From Chaetoderma sp. LZ-2023a (taxonomy: Eukaryota; Mollusca; Caudofoveata; Chaetodermatida; Chaetodermatidae): a stretch of 64,000 nucleotides of DNA. Of this stretch, positions 47,078-59,641 are shown one piece after another. The stretch spans positions 81,036,391 through 81,100,390 of the forward strand of contig CM067366.1 in assembly GCA_034401795.1 (NCBI GenBank), read 5' to 3'. The notes below the pieces were generated by a model, which had not been told where the DNA came from, searched no databases, and was given only the letters and a program-made list of their open reading frames with translations. Positions within the stretch are counted from its first letter, which is position 1. Each line of letters begins with the position of its first letter. The position numbers and the translations under genes were made by a program.

Positions 47078-47393
47078 CATAACATTAGTTTAGCCATTAT
47101 ATATCATTTTATATTGTACTATTGTAATAAAGTCGCGCTTTATCCCGGGCTTTAAACAAGATATTAAGACGCGCGCAGAGCAGCTGAGTTGCCTATAGTA
47201 TGCAACTTTCTTGCTATTTACACAATGCTGTGAAATGTATTTAGTAGTCGTGAAAAATTCTGATAAATTTAATCGAAGCACTCTGGAAAATTCAATCAAT
47301 CAATGATTAATTACTTTAATTTTGAAATCATAAGATTTGTCATTATGTTTCGGTGCGCATTGATAAGATCTCTTGGTTGTGAAGCGTTACAAC

Positions 47394-48550
47394 TAGAGCT
47401 GCGCGATATACCGGTCTCATATCATAAACCGGTTCAATATGGTGACGGTTTGCAAACCGCCGTAATCATGCTCAAACCGAAAACCCGAGTTTAATTAAAT
47501 TTTCTGTTTAGCCAATACAGATTAATCTTTTTTAATTATAAATATCGGTCTCTACAGTGGTCTTGGGAACTATCAATTTGCAGACCTAAATAAGTCAATT
47601 TTTTTAATGTAGATAACGAAGCAAGACATTCCAGCGGTAAATTTTCAGAAATAATCTTCCTTAGTCTGAGAATTGACATTTTCCATGAGAAAATTATTAT
47701 TCTATTGACGAAATGTGTCCATTAAAGGGTCAAAACGCAGATCCATTTGAACATAAAAAGCCAACATTTCCGTTATTTTCTATTCCCACTAATTGTCTTA
47801 GGATGAATGGCACTGTCTGTAAACTTTCCAATATTTTGAAACTAATGTGACTGCAAGATGCTGCTGTTATCTGTAGTCAAATCCCACTCAAATGATCATA
47901 CTTGATAATATTTATATACTAGTAAAAGAATGACTTTCTATTGGGCTTTCGTATTCAGTGTTAACATAATCTAATTGAGTATACACGTTTTCGTTCTTTA
48001 ATTCTTGTGCGCATAATTGACGCGTGTTTCGTGTGTAATTGATGACCGCTTGCTAAAATGAGAGTAATTGATTGAAAGTTGTTTCTCTCAGTGACACCAA
48101 CGGTTTTCAACACGTAGCCTACAAATAATAGCCCATTATTTAACTGATTAACCAAAATTAAGGTACATATTCTGTTGTTCGACTCGTGATGATTAAACAC
48201 ATGATAAATCTCGAACAGAATTAATCTATTGTAAACGGAACACATATTATTGTTAGTCCGTGGGAAGCTAGATTTTAACAGTTACTGGTGCAATCACAAA
48301 TGAATATTATATACCTTACGCCTAATGCTTATAAAGAAATTAAAAGTCGAGACCGTGTATTTTGGGCCAAGAGTTCCCGACAACACAGGTACACTTGTTA
48401 GATGTTTATCGAAAAAATATTACATAGGCCTACAATAATTGTACCCATTCATCCGTGGCACGATCCCATGAAACCGATATACGGTTCAAACGGTTTGAAA
48501 TTTGACATCGTCGCCGGTTTGACATTATGCCATACCGCGCAGCCTTAGCT
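47394..48550. mobile_element. Possible element with GCTGCGCG(A/G)TAT inverted ends
   Basis: AGCTGCGCGATATACCGGT (from 47,397) and CCATACCGCGCAGCC (ending 48,547) are inverted counterparts, both followed inward by AAACCG(G/T)TT-rich text. The 1.15-kb interior is non-coding; the short minus-strand frame at 47,961-48,245 is unrecognised. It also contains a MITE-2 piece (47,610-47,730). Two independent fragments of one family in opposite orientation would look the same. Confidence 0.4.
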
Positions 48551-48629
48551 ACAGCCACAAACAAAAACAATGCAAAATAGGAAGAAAGCGACAAGAATCG
48601 ATGTGAGAATTTGAAATAATAGCGCACGT

Positions 48630-48784
48630 AATAGAATCTCACACTCGGTGCCATTTCGTATTAAATTCATCACACTCGTTTAGTAAGATCTTATTTTGAA
48701 ATAGCTAAATCTCGTTCCAAATGAGATCTTACTAATCTTGTGTGATAAAGCTGGCACGAAATGGCACTGGAGTGTGAGATTCTC
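48630..48784. mobile_element. 150-bp hairpin MITE adjoining the exon B acceptor
   Basis: Arms AGAATCTCACACTC…GTGCCATTTCGT (48,633-48,659) and their complement (48,756-48,783) match with one gap, and AGTAAGATCT/AGATCTTACT pairs inside them. The whole element can fold into one stem in the pre-mRNA. Its right end is about 16 bp from the first base of exon B. Confidence 0.75.
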
Positions 48785-48799
48785 TATTTATTACCACAG

Positions 48800-48967
48800 G
48801 ATAATATGGTTAGCTGTGCTGTGCGGAATGACATACGTTCTCAGTCGCCAGTGTTATATGAGGTTAGAGTATTTCTTAACCAATCCTACCAGTGAAGTAT
48901 CTCGTCTAGTCCACCCACAGAAACTGCGCTTTCCTGCAGTGACAGTATGCAATCAGAATATAGTCAG
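48800..48967 (+). CDS. DEG/ENaC sodium channel, exon B (first transmembrane helix)
   Basis: 168 bp between a TTACCACAG acceptor and an AG|GTACGT donor. It encodes the end of the R-IIW start of TM1 (IIWLAVLCGMTYVLS), a linker, and the diagnostic post-TM1 motif LRFPAVTVCNQNIV. In this family FPAVTICN-like text follows TM1 on the extracellular side and begins the palm domain. Phase: one base completes the exon A codon and two bases are left over, which match exon C. The gene's 11.3-kb first intron precedes it and is full of repeats. A hairpin-forming MITE ends at 48,784, only about 16 bp before this exon. An open frame extending upstream to 48,738 is MITE sequence read through the splice site and not protein. 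Confidence 0.88.
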
Positions 48968-49889
48968 GTACGTAAACAGATATTAATGCACATAAAATAC
49001 AGGCGTACATCATGTCAAATATCTCATGAAACTGCCGTACAATATTAGAACAATAACGTATGAGAGTGACGAAAACCATTAATAAATGATTTGGAAATGA
49101 AAGAGGATTGGGAGGATGCGCCGATATCAGGGCGTTATGGTTTTAAATAGTGCTACTTAGAATAGACTATAATGAATAAAATAAAGTAATATTGAATAAA
49201 TAAATAAAAACGCATATCCTACATAATGGACCTTTCCGCTTTTAGCTATACCCCGCCCATATCTAGCTAAGCGCCACCCACACTTTGCCCGTACTGGGAC
49301 GATCCATTTCCAGAGAACTATGCAGGTAAGCTGTTGAATATTGTGAAACTAATTCGACTTGGCGCTGTTGCTGCCATAGTGTCCAGTCAAATTGGTTTCA
49401 AAATACAACATGTTTATTAAATGGTGTAGTTCGGATCGACCGGACAGGTACCGACCGTACCAGCCAAGCTGGATACGCGCCGCCCGTCCTGGATTCGTTC
49501 ACTGAACACGCCCCCCCCCCCCCTGGGTAGAGCCATAAGCGTATATAAACCTATGAGAGAGATCGCGTTGTAAAAACAACTAAGTTCGTTAAAGTGCATA
49601 GTGCGCATGCGCACGCTTAGATGCTATTTTTGATAGAGCACGTAGTTTACGACCAAGATAGGAAGACACTTTTAGTGTACCGAGATGGTACCCTGTAATC
49701 CTTTTTGCTTACCTGTTCCCGCCGAATCTGGCATTAATCAAGACCAGAATTCGACGGGTTTTTTAAAATCTGTAAACCATTTCAAAATCGGTTAAGAAAT
49801 GGCTGAGTTATCTACGGAAATCTACGCGCTGATTGACTGTTGCTCGAACGATGATTGGTTGGAGCCTGCGCCTGTGACATCACGAGGAG

Positions 49890-49896
49890 TATAAAA
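49890..49896 (+). promoter_or_regulatory. TATA box within the solo LTR
   Basis: AGTATAAAAGGAGACG lies 466 bp into the LTR, preceded by a TGACATCA site. This is the natural place for the retroelement promoter. If active it would start transcription in the sense direction within the channel gene. The shorter LTR at 12,025 lacks this segment. Confidence 0.55.
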
Positions 49897-50955
49897 GGAG
49901 ACGTGATCCAGAGATCGAGAGCATCCTCGGCCAGGGCCGAACAGATTGGACCTGTACTAGCTACTATTGAGTGACAGATATTACGCATATAACTTCGGTT
50001 TCTGACGGGTTCTCTGCCGTAGCTAGCAGTGCCAACCCACCACACTAAAAACTATTTTTTCGTAACTCCATACTTGCGGGAGCAATTTGGAACTTTCTAA
50101 CTATCGTTCACGAATATCAATATCTACATCGGAACAAGAACCTGCGGTGAGGCTTTTACAGCCTGAATATGCGATTCTACAGATGTACAGGCAGGATGTT
50201 CTTTGATGGATAACTCGCCGGATCTGCCGGCCACGCCTAAAAGTTTTATTTCAACTGTCACTGCACTAATGTCGTGTAGGTTCTTTTAACTTTCGACCGC
50301 AGCAAGTAAACTCTGCCCGGTGCGTCTTCAGAGCTGGCTGACGTACCCAGCACCATTACGCTTTGTTTTGTATCTTCATTTGCATCTGACAACCCCCGCT
50401 TGTGATTGGGTTGTTGTCAACTTCCATCCATGCCATCGGTGTGCGGGAACTTTCTTCACAGCAGTAATGCTATTGTATCTCTTGCTGACTACTCGTTAGA
50501 CATTCCATTAGGCTTACAGTGCTGAGCGATGTACTCCCGCCATGAGCTTCTTGCGGGAATCCTGTTTGCGGAACCAACTTGTGGGAACCGACCTGCGGGA
50601 ACTTTCCAGTTTCCAGAGAATGCATCAACTCGCGTCAACTAAGGAATGACGTATCAATTTCAGTAATACGATAACCTAACTTAAGAATGGCTACCGGGTA
50701 TTCAAGTAACTATACTTCACATTTTAATTATTCCGCTAAATATACTCTTTTAATGATATTGTATCCGTATAAACGGTCCCGATGACTAAAAGGTACCGTA
50801 CAGGTCTTAGGACCGCTAGTTATAATTTCTGTATATGTTTATAGTTATTTTCATTTTCTGTAGGGTGTTTTCACTAACCGCACCGTAGTAGGTTCGTTAA
50901 ACCTGTACTAAGATATATAATTCTGATCATATGACAGTATATTGATTGTTCTGGT

Positions 50956-51078
<123 letters not shown>

Positions 51079-53350
51079 CAGTGGCAACACTTATATATGC
51101 AGCACTTTCTCCCGCCACCAACAATTTTTCACTGAGGTCGCTGTCCGGGCTATAACTCTGTTTAGCCCGGCATGCTACCGACTAAACCGTTTCTATTCAG
51201 CTCGATAGGATAGGTTTAATATGATTAGAGACACTTTGTTCGTTAAGAAATCTGTATTATATTTTTCTCTTCCGGCAGTGCGATAATCTAGCCCCGCACT
51301 CTAGTAAGACTCAAAACTCCAAGATTTTGTCTATCTTCATGCTCCACTCAGCCTTGTGGCTTCTTAATTGTTTGGATGTCCCTCTCCGCACCATGGGCTG
51401 ATCCGTCTCTGGGAAAATATTGGGGTTTCCGAGCGGTGATGGCCAGGCTGTGGTATCACATACATTCCCTCTGTATCTTCGGATACTTAGTAGTTAGCAC
51501 TTTTGCCAATGTAGGAAAAGTACTGTGAACACATATCTTAATTATTATTTTATTTGCTGAACCATCCTCCCGCACCACAGTGCAAAACTGGGCAACTTGT
51601 ATATAAACCTAACGACAGGTTAAACGGTTATTTCCATAAGACCCGATGACGGGCGAGATGCGTATCCCCACTGAATTCCATAAGAATGTCTGGGCATGAT
51701 ATTTAGATTTGCCATGCCCTCACGGGAAGGACATTTAGGGTGGGTATTCGTCTCTCTTACCCCCACCTTAACGATAGGACAATTGCCTCAAAATGCTTTC
51801 ATGAAAAGTAACCTATGTCCTGTAATGTGTTATGTGGTTACGGAGCGAGATGTTCGGATTCTTATCCAGTTCGGAGATCTTACTAAGTAACATGTATGAG
51901 CGCTGTTTTCAGTATTGATGTCTTTGGGCATCTGTTCTCAATGACAGCCATGTCTAATAACTAGGTAGATACCAGCCATTTGCGGCCTAAAATAGTTCTT
52001 GTTTCTCAAACTAAAAGCTAATTAAGCAAAGCAGAAGGCCCGCATAAATAAAGCGGCGACTACTAATTCAGCATACTAAGAATCACATAAGACGGTGATG
52101 TGGGATTCCTTCGGGAATCGTTTTATCCTGTCTTCACGTAAAACCGCACACAACCCTATAGTCATAATCTCACTAGGTATGGTCTTTTCTTTTTCAAGCA
52201 TTTTATTGGTTGAAATATTAGAGTGGGCCCATTTTCGTCTACTACTCTTCTCCCGCTTTAAGCAGTGGCGACACCTTCCCGAGACAGAGGCCCGCGCAAT
52301 GCATTTGCCTCTCGCAAGGATTCAGCGACGACGGTCCACGCGAGGATAATACCCCTCACCAAAATTAGCACTAGGAGTAGTGCCCGCGTGAGGTACACGA
52401 CTTTTCGTCCGAGATAATCTTCTTCCTTTCAGCTTAGAGGTATAATAACTTATATTAAGTTAATTAGTTAAGTCTCATGTACGGGAGCTCCCCTTGTGGG
52501 GATACCTCTGCGGACCTACGAGTCTGTGTGGTACCTCCAGGAGCCCCATGTTTAAAAGTTCATCTGGCTGTCTCTATATCTCGTATTTTCGTATGCACTT
52601 ATTTAGTTTTATCTAGCATACTCATAGTTGTTTAGGTAAACTCATTGCATAGACTTAAATTTTTAGGTCACCAAATCAAATCTTGTAAGTCCATAGATCA
52701 CGAAATTGCTATGGACAGGCATACTGGTGACACAAATTCTTGGGATGGGACAGTTGTATTTAATGTTCGTGACAATGGTCGCACGGCCCCACCGGAATGA
52801 TTGAGTTCCACCGGCCTTAGGAGCCGGTTTTTGTTACCTGCAGGGCAGTCTCGTACAGGATCCGTCACCCCGAGACCGGATGCTAACCAGCGTCATCATT
52901 CGTCGTGCACTTGCGCGCGGCAATTCGACATGATACACAGGAACGTCCCGACACTACCCCGCGTGCTACAAAAGCAAAGACATACAATTTGTACAACGTG
53001 TCGGACTATTAAACGTTAAAGAAGGACTATATCGAATCACTCATCCTACATGTCACATAGTTGATTATGACTTTGACATAAAAATTTGCCCCTAAAATCA
53101 ACAAGTCATTTGACTTGAAGGGTAACGTCCCACCGGCCCACATACATGCACGCATGCACACACTGACGCACGCACTCCCGCACTCACTCACTCACTCACA
53201 CACGCACGCACGCACGCACGAACGCACAGATAGGCATGACTAGTTTGGTAAACTTGACCATTCAGGGATACACTGGGGACTTTTTTCTGTCTCTACGAAG
53301 ATGGATTGATGTGAACCACAAATACTGTCGAGCCAGCCACAATATGAATG

Positions 53351-53525
<175 letters not shown>

Positions 53526-53755
53526 ATATCAACTATTCAATAAGACAGTTTTGCATAAAGTGATATGTAGTAAGCTGTATTCGCCCTAACACGACCTTGA
53601 TTTGATATGGTTAAAGTGATTATCAGTAAATAATTATTAAAGAAACATAACTTTCAGTAAAAATACAAAGTCGCTTATCCGTATTTTGCTATATGTATTT
53701 AGAAGTGATATTTTACCTTCTTATTCATTTATTTGCATTATCTGTCTTCAAACAG

Positions 53756-53983
53756 AGCATCATATGCCCTCGCTGATGCTATGCAGAGTAACAATTCATC
53801 AATCCGTCCGGTCTTGATATATGAACTAATACATAAATTGTATGAGGCACGAGAAACATTTGGCAACAACGTTTCAATGATGACCCAATATATAGCCGAC
53901 TATGGACACACGATGCCTGATCATGTGACACTTATGGATGTTTTTAGATCACATGGTCACCCGCGAAAGAAGTTTCTTGTCAG
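53756..53983 (+). CDS. DEG/ENaC sodium channel, exon C (extracellular domain)
   Basis: 228 bp between TCTTCAAACAG and AG|GTAAATG, phase 1+225+2, which fits exons B and D. The peptide has a glycosylation sequon (NNSS near the start) and a helical middle (LIYELIHKLYEARETFG). It ends with DVFRSHGHPRKKFLV, leading into the C-F-G-C signature in exon D. This matches the variable finger/thumb-side region between the post-TM1 motif and the first conserved cysteines in invertebrate DEG/ENaC channels. No stop or frame break. A 4.8-kb intron with a solo LTR inside a MITE lies before it. Confidence 0.85.
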
Positions 53984-54204
53984 GTAAATGTGCTTAAGTG
54001 TATTCAATGATAATGAAATGGAACGGATTAGAAAATTGTATTCCGATCCTTCATTAATTCACCAAGACCGTCATTGTGACACACAAATTGAACCCCTCTT
54101 GTGTCAACCTAAACATTTAATGGTCAAACTGACCAAAACAACATTGCAGTGGTCTTCAGACATGGCTATTTGAAAGGCCTAGAGAAGAGTATCTTTGAAT
54201 ATGT

Positions 54205-54345
54205 AGCACCAGAATGACCGGCTCGGTAACCGAGCCAGTCATTCTAGTGGCAAGAATTCGAAAATACACTTCTCTCGGTCTACAGATAGACATTGGATAA
54301 GTAAAACCTGTTATCGTTTTACCATTACCCCTTTAAGGGTCAAGC
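54205..54345 (+). mobile_element. MITE-2 copy
   Basis: The palindrome CCAGAATGACCGGCTCGGT / ACCGAGCCAGTCATTCTAG is followed by TTCTCTCGGTCTACAGATAGACATT. It is the clearest internal copy of the family. Confidence 0.7.
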
Positions 54346-54497
54346 CGGTGAAAAAATACAGTGGTAAATTTACAAAAATTGACTTCTAAAATTAAGATAT
54401 CTTGAAAAATATTGAACATCAAAATGTTTAATTGATATATCAAGTATTATCTTGAGTGCTTTTATGGGGTCTTGACACAAGAGGGGTTAAAACAATG

Positions 54498-54502
<5 letters not shown>

Positions 54503-54560
<58 letters not shown>

Positions 54561-54600
54561 AGGGAGGGAGGGACGGAGAGACATGCTACCAGAATGCTTC

Positions 54601-54665
<65 letters not shown>
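54503..54665 (+). repeat. (GA)n-(GGGA)n and (TA)n microsatellites
   Basis: A GA tract grading into GGGA units (54,503-54,578) and a TA tract (54,605-54,663), separated by 25 bp. The text before them (ATTAATATATCAAGTA…TTGAGTGCTT) resembles 4,200-4,290, another dispersed repeat. 54,665-55,430 has no gene. Confidence 0.92.
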
Positions 54666-54669
<4 letters not shown>

Positions 54670-55429
54670 GCCAAGAACTCAAACTACATTTCACTATTAG
54701 TATGCATAGAGTCAAGTTCGATTCGCTATAACAAAAGCCAGTTTGCTGGTTTACTGAACATGCGCAGTTGGATGATAAATTGTTAACTATAGTTCGTTGG
54801 TTCCAGATTCCCATTGAATTACTATTGCAGAAATGTTGGAGCCGGGTACCAGTCTCCATTAACCCTTTCTGTAGTATGTTTTGATGGCCTACGAAAATGG
54901 GTTATTTTTGTCCGCTAAGACGTCATAAAACGTCTATATGACATAAGGTGGGAAGGAATAGGGGCTTGGGAACATTGACATACAATGGGGAAGCATAAGT
55001 TATTTATATACATATTCACACTTTTATATGCATTTATTCGTGCCAAGTGATCGGTGTCCGCCATTTTTGAAATTTGCTCAAATATTGCACTAACCATCTG
55101 AACCGATCTCGGGTGCTCGATCGACAATAGTTGACTAGCTAGTTAACTATTTGAAGTTCGCCTGTGAATCTAGTTAGCTAGAGCTAAATATGGTTAGGAG
55201 TTGAACTTGACCTATGTCTTATAATGGGCCTCGCAATGGGTGCTAAACTGTATCTTTGTAGGCTTTGTTCTGATTCTTATATTCACTAGTTATACGTTCA
55301 TATTATTCATCACATCTACAAATTGCCAAAGTATTAGTATTACTTTACAATATGAAGAGAACTGATAGTTTTATACCGGTATAAACATCCCAACAGGATA
55401 TGTTCTAACTAGTGTGTAAATATATAAAG

Positions 55430-55802
55430 CAATGGACCTTTCCAAGTTTATCCATCCATCATATGACGTCATATAACGTCATAATCAACGACGCGACGTG
55501 TAATATGACGTCATACAGCACTTGATATAGTCCGTCTTTAACGCCTAATGGTCAGACACGTCGTACGAATTGTATGTCTTTACCATTTAATAAATATACT
55601 GTTAAATATTTTGAAACTAATTTGACTGGACGCTGTTCCTGCCATAGACATACTATAAATATTTAACAGCTTTCCCCTATAGTTTTCTGTATAGTTTTTT
55701 TTAGAAATTGATAGTCAAGTAGTTCAGAGATCTATCGACCCCAACACTGATGAGGTGAAATAGAGATGTGCGGGGCATAGCTAAAACTGGAAAAGTCCAT
55801 TG
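55430..55802 (-). mobile_element. MITE-1, near-complete reverse copy
   Basis: CAATGGACCTTTCCAAGTTTA at one end and CTGGAAAAGTCCATTG at the other. The order is reversed relative to 46,685-47,077: the CRE-rich block (ATATGACGTCATATAACGTC, AATATGACGTCATAC) comes first, then the partly collapsed hairpin, then GATCTATCGACCCC and the GGGGCATAG block. It stands 75 bp before exon D. Confidence 0.82.
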
Positions 55803-55877
55803 TGTTATTTGCTAAGAAATCCGTAACGTCAATGATGACGTAATCCTTTTATTATTCTAATGATCTTTTCCATACAG

Positions 55878-55999
55878 GTGCAAATTTAAGGGGTCACCGT
55901 GTAAAGATGAATGGTTTGATGACGTCGTCATCACTGATGCTGGTCTATGCTTCACATTCAATCCTGCTCGCAATGATGTTCTCCATACAGAATTGCAAG
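55878..55999 (+). CDS. DEG/ENaC sodium channel, exon D (cysteine-rich region)
   Basis: 122 bp between TTTTCCATACAG and AAG|GTATCA, phase 1+120+1. It encodes CKFKGSPC, then WFDDVVITDAGLCFTFN, the well-known DEG/ENaC 'C.f.G..C…F….t..G.CytFN' signature. The three cysteines are expected to form extracellular disulfides. The exon starts 75 bp after a complete MITE-1 copy (55,430-55,802). Its last base combines with two bases of exon E to encode Gly. Confidence 0.9.
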
Positions 56000-57716
56000 G
56001 TATCATGAAATACACAGTAAAAAATGAGTCAAGTATATTTTTACGAGATTTCGCACATAAATGTGTTTCATCAGACCTGATGAAGCACATTTATGTGTGA
56101 AAGCTTGGTAAAATATACTAAGTTAGTCTGAAAACGTACTACCATTGAATCATGTTGTACCGCATATACAGTCTAAGACGAATACCTAACTTTCTTTTGA
56201 TGAAATACACAGAATTGTTTTCATTAGATTAATACATCCCTCTATTCGCAAATCAGCACCGGAATTAACAAGGACAAATTTGTCCCTAACCCACGTCGCT
56301 GGTAGCTTTTGCTGTTGCGTTTTAGTTTTTGAACGCAAAATTGGCATGCGTCTTTGGGACCCCGATGACAAACATCAACCCAGAATTAAATCCATTAAAC
56401 TTATTGAACAATGCTTCAAAAATTTATATTCTGAAAACTGTTGCTCAAGGCTATTGCATTTTAGGTTATACCCAACATTGGCATACATGTTCGGGATCAT
56501 ATGTGCATTCTTCCCTCCAAATTTGGAGAGGATCCCTCAAGTAGAACCAGAGTTATTAAAAATGTGAAGAAGAAGATGAAGAGTTAGAAGAAGAGGATAA
56601 AGAGGAAGAAGATGTAGAAAATGATGTGGAAGAAGAAGCAGAAGAAGAAACTCTTCATGTCCGCATTTACCGCTGTGTCTAGCGATTATTTGACTAGATC
56701 AGTCACAATCACTCTCAATGTATACATTAAGAAAAATAAAACAATATTAAATTGCAATATATCACCAAAGCACTGGACAATGATGATTAATGTATCTATG
56801 AGCATTCATTGCAACTGTGTTCTATATATGCTGATATCAACGAGGCATGTACTGATTTGTTTTGATGCTTCCCATTCGCTTAGGCCATCCTAAAGTTCAT
56901 CTTAATATGTTACGCTTTCCGCTCAATGATTCTCACAATTGTAATATTCAGATCATAGATCCACTCTAATCAGTAACTCCCCATAGAACACCATAATGAA
57001 CGCGTCTCTACGAATCTCCCAATTCATACACACTGGCCTGGTGTATGTTTTACCTTTATAAGTGTTGAAATTCGACATTTGAATTCGTTGTTATGTTCTA
57101 AGCAAGAATAAGGTTTATTTTTCTGTACGTGTCCTGATGTGTTTCAGTAAATCTCGCAGAAAGAAGAAAAAACAATATTCATGCACTCTTTGCAATATGG
57201 TGATTTTGCTATGCAACTAAATAATTCCATATAATGTATGGGTGGGTCTATTCACATATATGAACACAGTGCAAGCATACGGTGTGCTTCCTCGCTGTTC
57301 CTGCTCGGATCATCAATATTGACTGTGTTAGATGTCCCTGCATAATTTGCTGCCACACATATTTCTATCTAGATTTGTAGCGAATCATCAAGGCCTAGCT
57401 ATAACCAAGAATCATATAGAACTATCATTTATTTTGACATTCACTATATATTTCCTGATTACACATGAATACACATATATGAATTACTCCGCTTGCGGTG
57501 ATTTTACCTATGTTGATCTCTGGCGTGTTGCTTTACTGGAATAGGCCACGCCCAGTTATGAAAAACAACACAGACTGACGTGTAAGATTACATATATTTC
57601 TAAAAGGTCATTATAGACTGTTGCTCAATTAACACCATATAGGTATATTTCTGTAAAAGTGCACTTGGCGCACACGAGAATGTGCCAATGGCAATGGATG
57701 AAAACGAACTGTCTAT

Positions 57717-58375
57717 CAAGTATATGACGTCATAATCATTTACGCCACGTGTATGCTGATGTTACAATCACAATTGATAGAAACACTCTGGCTTAAAAAC
57801 TGAAATAGACTGCCAGGTGTGCGAATTGTATGTCTTTGATGGATTTACTATTCAATAAACATTCTGTTGTTGGGATCCCTCTATATACCTTAACCCTTTA
57901 ACATTCACATCAGCCTAAAACGGCTTCTGCAGGGATCTTGAGAAATGCCCATTTTCAGGGCAAGAGAAGGCTATTTTTTTTTAAAATTTCCACTGGAATC
58001 ACTGGCTGGATAACCGAGCCAGTCATTACAGTGGTAAATTAAAAAAATAGTCTTCTCTTGGTCTGCAAATTGACATTTTCTATGAACAGATTTACATTTT
58101 CAAAAACAAATTCGAGGATTAAAGGGTTAAAGCCAGATATTTTCAATTTAAAGATAACTATTCAAGTAAGCTGTTGGAATATTTTGAACATATTTTACTG
58201 GGAGCTGTTGCTGCCACCCAGTAAAATTAGTTTCAAAATATCCAAGAATTTAGCTGTATAGTTACCTTGCCATTGGGATTCTGGGATTTCACAGTTCGAT
58301 CACTCCCAAGGAATGTAACGCGTGGGTGGAGCTTAGCCAGAAATGGACGGGGCATAGCTAAAATTGGCTTCTATT
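57717..58375 (-). mobile_element. MITE-1 copy carrying a nested MITE-2
   Basis: The MITE-1 right end (TATATGACGTCATAATCA … GAATTGTATGTCTTTGAT … AATAAACATTCTGTTG) breaks at about 57,872. It resumes near 58,150 (CAAGTAAGCTGTTGGAATATTT) through the hairpin to CGGGGCATAGC. The insert (about 57,880-58,140) has MITE-2 text: CCACTGGAATCACTGGCTGG…CCGAGCCAGTCATTACAGTGG and TTCTCTTGGTCTGCAAATTGAC. The interval 56,210-57,717 before it holds no gene; short purine-rich frames at 56,560-56,650 are not convincing. Confidence 0.75.
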
Positions 58376-58693
58376 ATAGATGTCAACTCATCTTTGACAC
58401 CAACGTTCTTTGATGTTTCCATAAGTACTCATCATATGTAAGTTTATATATCACTGATAAGCATTTATCACTGAAAGTAGTGAGTACAAGAAATCTGTAT
58501 CAGAGCATGATATGGCGAAAAATTCCATCCTAGGGAAGATTGAGAGAATGTGAGAATGGCCCTTCTTTAGTTCCATAAAATTAGGCTCAAACCAAAAATC
58601 ATAGGTGCTAGTGTCCATTTGGTGGCATAAAATTTGTAATCTTGTCCTTAAAATTAGCATTTGAAAATCATGTGACCGTTTAGAAAAGGCAAC

Positions 58694-58803
58694 CAATGGA
58701 CCTTTACACGTTTAGATATTCCCCGCCCATCTCAATCTAAGCTCCATCCACACCACCTCCGTGTTAGGGTCGATCGATCTCTGAACTACATGACTATCAA
58801 TAT
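58694..58803 (+). mobile_element. MITE-1 fragment, left end, cut by the LINE
   Basis: CAATGGACCTTTACACGTTTAG to CATGACTATCAA, then directly LINE sequence. No continuation is seen beyond the LINE's far end. Confidence 0.65.
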
Positions 58804-59641
58804 GATGGTGCGTAGGTGTTTGCGGCGGCAGGCATCAAGTTAATCTAGAGCTGCCTTTGGAGCTGCCCAGCGGTTACAGTTATACAGCATCAAGGGTACA
58901 CAGGTTACATTGTATAACCGTATCCTTTTTATCAAGGGCGTCTTTGATCAGCGAATCCATAGCTTCCAGAAGGACTGGAAAGCTATGTTCCCTATGACGC
59001 ATCGTGCAGCAATGCCAGCCATACCGCAAAGCAGTGAGTCCAGTACTCTAGTTTTCCTCCATGGTTCGAGGCCACGAAGTACGTCGTAATTTTCATTAGT
59101 TGCATGCTTTGTAGATAGGTATATGTGGGTCAACTCTGTTTTGGATTCATTCATAAAGAGATTCTCAATTTTTAGTTTGCTTGCAGCTATTGGGAGAAGT
59201 TCGTCAAGTGGTTTCTTTTCCTCGTCTATGAAGTCCACATCGTCGGCATATTCCATCTCTAGTGGCATACCCAGTATTGACACTGGGGACTTTGGTCATG
59301 TGGAACCTTCCCGCACAGATTTCAATGCAGCATCAAGGTAGCAGGTGAAAAGCACATGGAATATACCATCTCCCTTTGGGGAGCCGATTGATGTCTCAAA
59401 CTCTACATGCTTCACTGAATTGACTCGTACTCTCAGCTTGGTGTCTGCAAGCAGTAGTCTCACTAGTCGTACATCATCTTCATTGCAACTGGCCTGGCAT
59501 AGTACATTTAGGATCTTTGAGCACTTAATTGTGTCCAAGGCTCACGACATGTCAATGCCCATTTTGTGGAAGTCCCAGTGTTTGGACATGACTACCGACA
59601 CAAGCATGTATTGAGCCCATACAATGTCTGCTCAGCTGCGT

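Noticed and set aside
48738-48799. Upstream start of the exon B open frame at Met 48,738
   Set aside because: This part overlaps the right arm of a hairpin MITE and lies before a good splice acceptor whose phase matches exon A. The family's pre-TM1 sequence is supplied by exon A instead.
52801-53019. Plus-strand 72-residue frame and the matching minus-strand 11,954-12,196 frame
   Set aside because: Both are the same LTR region in the two LTR copies. The resemblance reflects the repeat, and the frames cross the LTR boundary.
56560-56660. GAAGAAGAAG-rich stretch that might encode an acidic tail
   Set aside because: No splice sites of suitable phase and no link to the channel exons. A purine-rich low-complexity run is the simpler reading.
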